Origin: Mycoemilia scoparia
Lineage: Eukaryota; Kickxellomycota; Kickxellomycetes; Kickxellales; Kickxellaceae
Reading direction: 5' to 3'
Length of the DNA: 13,451 nt
NCBI GenBank assembly: GCA_027575805.1
Contig: JANBPU010000393.1
Span: 1-13,451, forward strand
Every line of letters begins with the position of its first letter. Positions within the stretch are counted from its first letter, which is position 1. The notes beneath the pieces were generated by a model. That model saw nothing but the letters and a program-made list of their open reading frames with translations. It ran no database searches and was not told the DNA's origin. Shown piece after piece: positions 9,536 to 13,451 of the stretch. The position numbers were made by a program, and so were the translations under genes.

Positions 9536-10723
9536 GCTAGTAGAGGGAAAGTCGAATGTAACCTCCTTTTCTCTCTGAGATTTAGACTTGACAGCAACAA
9601 TATTTTGAGACTGATTGGTTGTTAATGGTGGACTAGTTGGAGATGGAGGGAAAAATGTCGAGTACTTTACAGCACCGTCGCCACTGCTGTTAGAATAACT
9701 ACTAGAGGGGTCTTTGCTATGACCCTTAGTTTTGTTGTTACAGCTTTGACAGAATGTATTGAGGTTGTGATTAGTATTATTACAACAATCCTCAGGCGTA
9801 GAAGAAGCCGAAGAGGTGGGGCTTAAAGGAGGACAAGCACTGTTGCCACGTTGATTGTGGTGATGGTGATTAGCTGTCGTAGTATTTGATGATTGGATAC
9901 CAGCAGCCGGGGAGGGGGAGGAGGAGGAGGAGGAGGATGAAGTGGCGGTGGTGGTATTACGTGACTGCGAAGCGTTATGACGCTTTAGGCTGTGATTATT
10001 GTCCAGCGATGACAAAGTATCCGCTGAAGATGAGGGAGACGAAGAGCAAGAAACAGGGCTTTGTGGTAGTAGCAATTGCTCCGAACTCTTGGTTGTGGTG
10101 AATTTCGAATCCTTGGAATTATTAACACTGCTGGAATTGAATTGAGTCGGAAAAGTCCAGTGCTCTAGTTGCTCTAAGGACTGTAGCGACTGGCCAGCAC
10201 TAAGGTTATTACCACCAGATTGGCCAGCGGCACTGGGAAGAACCGGGGCTACTGAGGGAGTGGTTATGGCTGCAGGCTGAAGAGCAGACAAACGTCGGGT
10301 GCCACACTGCACAGATGAATAATCGATAGCTATAGTCGACGATGAGCGTCTTATCCGCTTTGTACGCTCTTTTAGCGATAGACTAGATGCAAAATGAATT
10401 AAAAGCGAAGAGGGAGTAGCAGTATTACTCGCTGACTCTGGAAGGATGGGTTGCGGAGGAGAGGCGAGGGCTGTGGTTGTTCGAGGGCTGTTTGTGTTAT
10501 GGTGATCAGGCGCTGTTGTTGCAGTAAGAAGCGGCATCAAATCGGAAGAAGAGACACCTTGTGCTTTTCGTCCCAGCCAGCCAGTGGGGGTGCTTTTGTC
10601 ACTATTACCAGCGCCATTGCTGCCTCCTCTGCCACTGCTATTCTTTGTACTGCTACTGTAGACTGCTGCTGTCCCAGTCACAGCATTATTCGGGCTATTA
10701 ATGGCGCTCGCTTGTAAGGTCAT
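7180..10723 (-). CDS. TLDc-domain (Oxr1-like) protein with a very long disordered N-terminal region, two exons
   Basis: The exons are 10723-9220 and 8942-7180, joined in phase across a 277-nt intron, giving 1,088 residues. The start ATG has an in-frame TAG 6 nt upstream. Residues 1-850 are mostly low complexity (Ser, Asn, Thr, His, Gln) with an Asn11 run (397-407) and basic RRxS sites (125-128, 437-440). Residues about 664-695 could form an amphipathic helix. The TLDc domain spans about 858-1086: KLEGRNKGIPKVMTKTLA, WKLLYSMEQHGTSI, GPVLLAIKDTDGHVFGAFLS, FYGNGTSFLW, VGGGRGKFGLWFD, CPTFNNQILC and the closing VELWGFD are textbook. A Ser/Thr/Gly-rich insert at about 1027-1071 splits the last strands. 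TLDc proteins protect against oxidative damage, and yeast Oxr1 and animal relatives bind the V-ATPase V1 sector. The exact role of this large form is unknown. It could be a paralogue rather than the standard short Oxr1. Confidence 0.93.
8943..9219 (-). other. intron of the TLDc gene (277 nt)
   Basis: On the minus strand the donor is ATTCAAG|GTAGGAATA and the acceptor is TATATATATAG|CTTCAAGC, with a CTAAC branch site about 27 nt before the acceptor. The split codon G|CT gives Ala502. The downstream frame is open for 43 codons before the internal Met546 that would otherwise look like a start. A TA microsatellite (8944-8958) forms the 3' end of the intron. Confidence 0.88.
9504..9536. repeat. 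(TTG)11 tract coding for Asn11
   Basis: Eleven perfect TTG units read as CAA/AAC on the minus strand and encode Asn397-407 of the TLDc protein. The run uses a single codon, so its length is probably variable between strains. Confidence 0.92.
9909..9936. repeat. GAG-rich trinucleotide tract coding for a Ser run
   Basis: The GGA/GAG-rich plus strand reads as TCC codons on the minus strand, giving the Ser-rich run (about residues 262-271) of the TLDc protein, interrupted by Pro codons. Confidence 0.85.
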
Positions 10724-12430
10724 CGGGCGCTAAGAGTAGAGTAATGTTTGTAAGTATATAAATGTGCGTGTATGTGGAGTGGTCGATGAGGTAAGGAAAG
10801 CAACGTACAAAGCTGGCGGCAGTTGGGAATACAAGTACAGATAATTTTAGATACAACTAAAGCTGCTACAGCCGATAGCCAACAGAAATTACAGAATTTT
10901 GTTCCCTACACAGGCGCTGTGGTATAGAGACAGGCAGAGAGTCAGTCAAGGCCCTCTCTGTTGCTGCTAGCTACTGTTTGTAGTGGGAAATTGGTTTGAG
11001 CGTTATTAGAAAAAGAGGCTGAAATTGGAATAGCCTGGATAAAGCACTGGTGGCCGGTGGTAGCTGGTACAGTGTTCAAGGGAATTATTATGCACGCTTT
11101 TACATACAATACAGAGGGAGGTAGGGTTCAAGATCGGTGGTGATGATGATAAGCAGTAATTTAGCGATTTCAAGGGGGAAAAGAGAAGACCCTTGTTGAG
11201 GCATTTATATAGTTTATCTTTGGTGGTTGATATCGCGACAACACATTGAAAGTCAAAGAGAGTAGAGTGATGAGCAGCTTTTAGCCAAGACCAAAGAAAA
11301 TAGTCAAAACCTTTTGATAGTCATAAATGCAGCTCGTGATCTGTCTCCTCCATCTTCCGCCTGCCTCGACAATTATTACTACAAGTGGCGCAAAGGAAGT
11401 TGGTAGGTGATGAGTGAAGATGTTTGGTTCTATCCACAATTATTACCACAAGCAGCACAAACGAAAGCTGGAACAAGTAAAGATGCTTGGTTCTAGATCC
11501 TTGGAGCAGCATCATCGCTCCAGGCTACGGATCCACGCTATCTGCGCAACGGGCCTCTCCCACTACTAGCTAATATCCGGCAGCTCTTGTTATGCCATAG
11601 GTCGAAGCTCATCATCGAACAGCTTTTACTTGTGAGCCTCACCCATCCGCTCTGGCCTTTGTTCTTGGAGAAATAATCGAAGCAGCAGCAGCAAAACAAC
11701 AGAGATTGGCCGATTGTCTAGAAACAAGACAGGTTGCATTGTCAGGGCATTTTCATGCAAGGTAGAAACAAATAGTTTGGGTCACATCATCTCCCACACA
11801 ACAATGCACAAAAGGGTTTACTTTTAAAAGATTCTTTTGTGGCCTTTGGTGGGTTTATTTGCTTGGCGCTTTGGCTACTACTTTGATTACTAGTGATTTA
11901 CAGCGTGTTATTGGCAATATAGAGCAGCCATGATGTGTAGTGTGTGTGCGTGTGTTTGTGAGCCCTTTGGTTAAAGACTTAAATGTAAGCCCCCCATCGC
12001 TTAGCTGTATGGCGGCTGTGGTAATTGTAGCTGCGCAGAAACAGATTTATACGACGTATGGGAGACGGGGTTTAGCAGGCGTCCAAGCTCTCAAAGTAAC
12101 AATTCATGGCACAACACATGCCTGCCTATGATTATTCATCAAACCAGCACAGGCCATCACCACCACTACTTTTTGTTGACTCGGCGTCTATAGCAAAAAT
12201 TACTATACTATTTGCATTATTGTTGATCGCTCTGGTCATTACCTCCACTCGTTACTTGAATAGAGTGAAATACAAAAACACCCTTTTTAGTTTTTGCGGC
12301 GAGGTTTCATGATGCAAAGCTTATTATTGAAGCTTCTCCTATTCCGTAATGTCTTTGAGCTTAAAATAGTTATGACCCATTCGATGTGTGTGGTGACAAA
12401 TAGTCAAATTTGAGCTTCTAGTAACTACAC
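10724..12430. other. upstream region of the TLDc gene, no supported gene
   Basis: On the minus strand a weak TATA-like TTTATATA lies at 10761-10754, only about 30-40 nt before the ATG. TACTCTACTCTTAG just before the start (ending at 10730) resembles a splice acceptor, so a leader intron is possible. About 11340-11660 is less AT-rich and holds a degenerate direct duplication. A short plus-strand frame (12106-12312) has one hydrophobic segment but no other support. I see no RNA gene. Confidence 0.5.
11369..11496. repeat. degenerate tandem duplication of about 65 bp
   Basis: Unit 1 (11369-11433) and unit 2 (11436-11496) both start ACAATTATTAC, share ACAAG and GCACAAA/GCGCAAA blocks, and end with AGATG(T/C)TTGGTTCTA. 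The second unit has a deletion of about 4 bp. It appears to be an old local duplication. I see no coding role. Confidence 0.7.
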
Positions 12431-12530
12431 ATGAGTGGTTATTTTTGAAGAGGGTCTATTTGATAATCCACTGTGATTGCGTCTATAATCGTTAGTCACC
12501 AAACGTTATCCTTCAAAAACCATGACCCAT
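12431..12530. mobile_element. MITE-like inverted-repeat element, copy C
   Basis: The left end ATGAGTGGTTATTTTTGAAG (12431-12450) matches the inverted right end (12530-12511) at about 15 of 20 positions. The inner region is related to copy B (32 of 42 positions over 12474-12515 versus 3661-3702). It has no coding capacity of its own. A 9-bp motif ATGACCCAT at its right end (12522-12530) is repeated upstream at 12372-12380. Confidence 0.7.
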
Positions 12531-13011
12531 ACTGGGATAAATTTAGGTGTTTTTAAAAGCTTGTTCCCACACTTCACACTCCTCCACTTGGTCTGGCTGC
12601 ATTTGGGAATAAAGAAAATTCGTACTCAGTGGCATTATACATTTCAGTGTTTGGGTTGCCCACATAAAATTACATGAACATACACATACAGACAGGTGGA
12701 CAGAGTATGCATAGTGTATTGCAGAATATTTACCCACAGCCACAAAGGCATCCAAACGAATGCCCATCGTAGCTGTTGCGTGTTAAAGCCCTACTCCTAT
12801 ATACAATTTTGTATTTGAACAATTGGGATGTTATTATACTGCAAATCAATGTTGGCGTTCATTACCGTGTATACTTTAATTGATCACCATAATAGCTGTT
12901 GAAGTAGCAGAAGAATGGGTTGCTATATTGCTCTCTTTTTGCGTAATACACAATACTTGTGTTTAGAAGTGCAAAGTATATGTCGGGATGGAATTGACTG
13001 TATTTCGCCAT
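12506..13011 (-). CDS. possible three-exon mini-gene (91 residues), weakly supported
   Basis: I do not recognise it. The proposed exons are 13011-12866, 12772-12734 and 12596-12506, all in phase. Intron 1 (93 nt) has donor GTAATG, a TTTAAC branch-like motif and acceptor CAACAG. Intron 2 (137 nt) has donor GTAAAT and acceptor AAATGCAG. The ATG context is good (A at -3, G at +4). Exon 1 reads MAKYSQFHPDIYFALLNTSI and onward, rich in Tyr and Phe. Exons 2-3 read YDGHSFGCLCGCG, then QTKWRSVKCGNKLL, with five Cys suggestive of metal binding. The frame is open upstream of the ATG to 13056, so the true start may lie further 5'. The last codons fall inside MITE copy C. A competing frame starts 9 bases further upstream, at 13020. 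This could be a real small gene, a decayed one, or chance. Confidence 0.22.
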
Positions 13012-13379
13012 CTTCTTCCATGCCACGTACACTGCAGCATTAAATAATACTGACTCTCAGATTGCTACAAGTAGAATGGATCAAATTGATGAAAGACTAC
13101 AAGCATAACAACAGCGGCATTGACATTATTAGCATTGGGGGCAGATATGATAGAAATATTTTCCTCAAAGATGGCGATTGTTTTATTGGCTATGGTATTA
13201 TTCTTCAATTACTATAATGTAATTGATGTTAGTTTTTGGCATCAATGGCACCTCCTAAGAGGATGGTGATGATGCTGTTGCCATGAAGGGAGTTTTGTAT
13301 ATTGTGGAGGTGTGACGACCATGTTGTGATGTCATCACATCTAACATTTACATCTATCTTTTATTATTATTTTCATTAT

Positions 13380-13451
13380 ATGGGCGATTATTTTTGAAGG
13401 GTGACCATTTACTAGTAAAATGTGATCAGTCACCCTGTGTGATCAAAATTA
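13380..13451. mobile_element. MITE-like inverted-repeat element, copy A, cut by the window end
   Basis: The left end ATGGGCGATTATTTTTGAAG (13380-13399) matches the terminal repeats of copies B and C. The following bases keep the copy C pattern (ATTT..TA, then TGTGAT at 13421-13426). GGGTGAC (13400-13406) and GTCACCC (13429-13435) form a stem around a near-palindrome centred on ACTAGT. The right end lies outside the window. Confidence 0.55.

Noticed and set aside
12543..12767. 74-codon minus-strand frame starting MGIRLDAFVAVG
   Set aside because: Its middle is low-complexity Cys/Val text with no motif, and a spliced alternative in another frame fits the splice signals better. Neither is certain.
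1..13451. CRISPR arrays, tRNA, rRNA, bacterial operons or phage genes
   Set aside because: I saw no spaced direct-repeat array, no tRNA B-box with a folding partner, no rRNA-like sequence, and the spliced genes are eukaryotic.

Overview
This window is eukaryotic and almost certainly fungal. It is AT-rich, with short introns that use GT-AG ends and CTAAC-type branch sites, many simple-sequence repeats, and proteins full of Asn, Ser and Thr runs. A chromodomain-SET H3K9 methyltransferase lies near a large, disordered TLDc protein. I infer an early-diverging filamentous fungus, probably Mucoromycota. That is an inference from style, not a taxonomic match.

Three genes are well supported, all on the minus strand. 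(1) 284-2375 encodes a SUV39/Clr4-type histone H3 lysine-9 methyltransferase. A 27-bp first coding exon splices to the long exon, completing an N-terminal chromodomain and giving 648 residues. A further intron in its 5' UTR is likely. (2) 4456-4986 encodes an unrecognised 176-residue protein with a basic, kinase-site-rich C-terminal half. (3) 7180-10723 encodes one TLDc (Oxr1-like) protein of 1,088 residues. It looks like two separate large reading frames, but a canonical intron at 8943-9219 joins them in phase.

Between genes: 1-283 is the 3' flank of the methyltransferase gene and holds two overlapping short frames of unclear meaning. 2376-4455 holds its probable 5' UTR intron, microsatellites and one copy of a short inverted-repeat element. 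4987-7179 holds the promoter of the small gene (TATA box at 5211-5218) and AT-rich non-coding DNA. 10724-13451 holds the upstream region of the TLDc gene, a decayed ~65-bp duplication, two more copies of the inverted-repeat element, and a weakly supported three-exon minus-strand mini-gene (12506-13011) that ends inside one copy.

The three genes show no operon-like or pathway link. The methyltransferase acts in heterochromatin, while TLDc proteins act in oxidative-stress resistance and V-ATPase control. The most novel items are the ~100-bp MITE-like family (3616-3718, 12431-12530 and 13380 to the window end), the corrected gene models, and the possible mini-gene next to a MITE copy.
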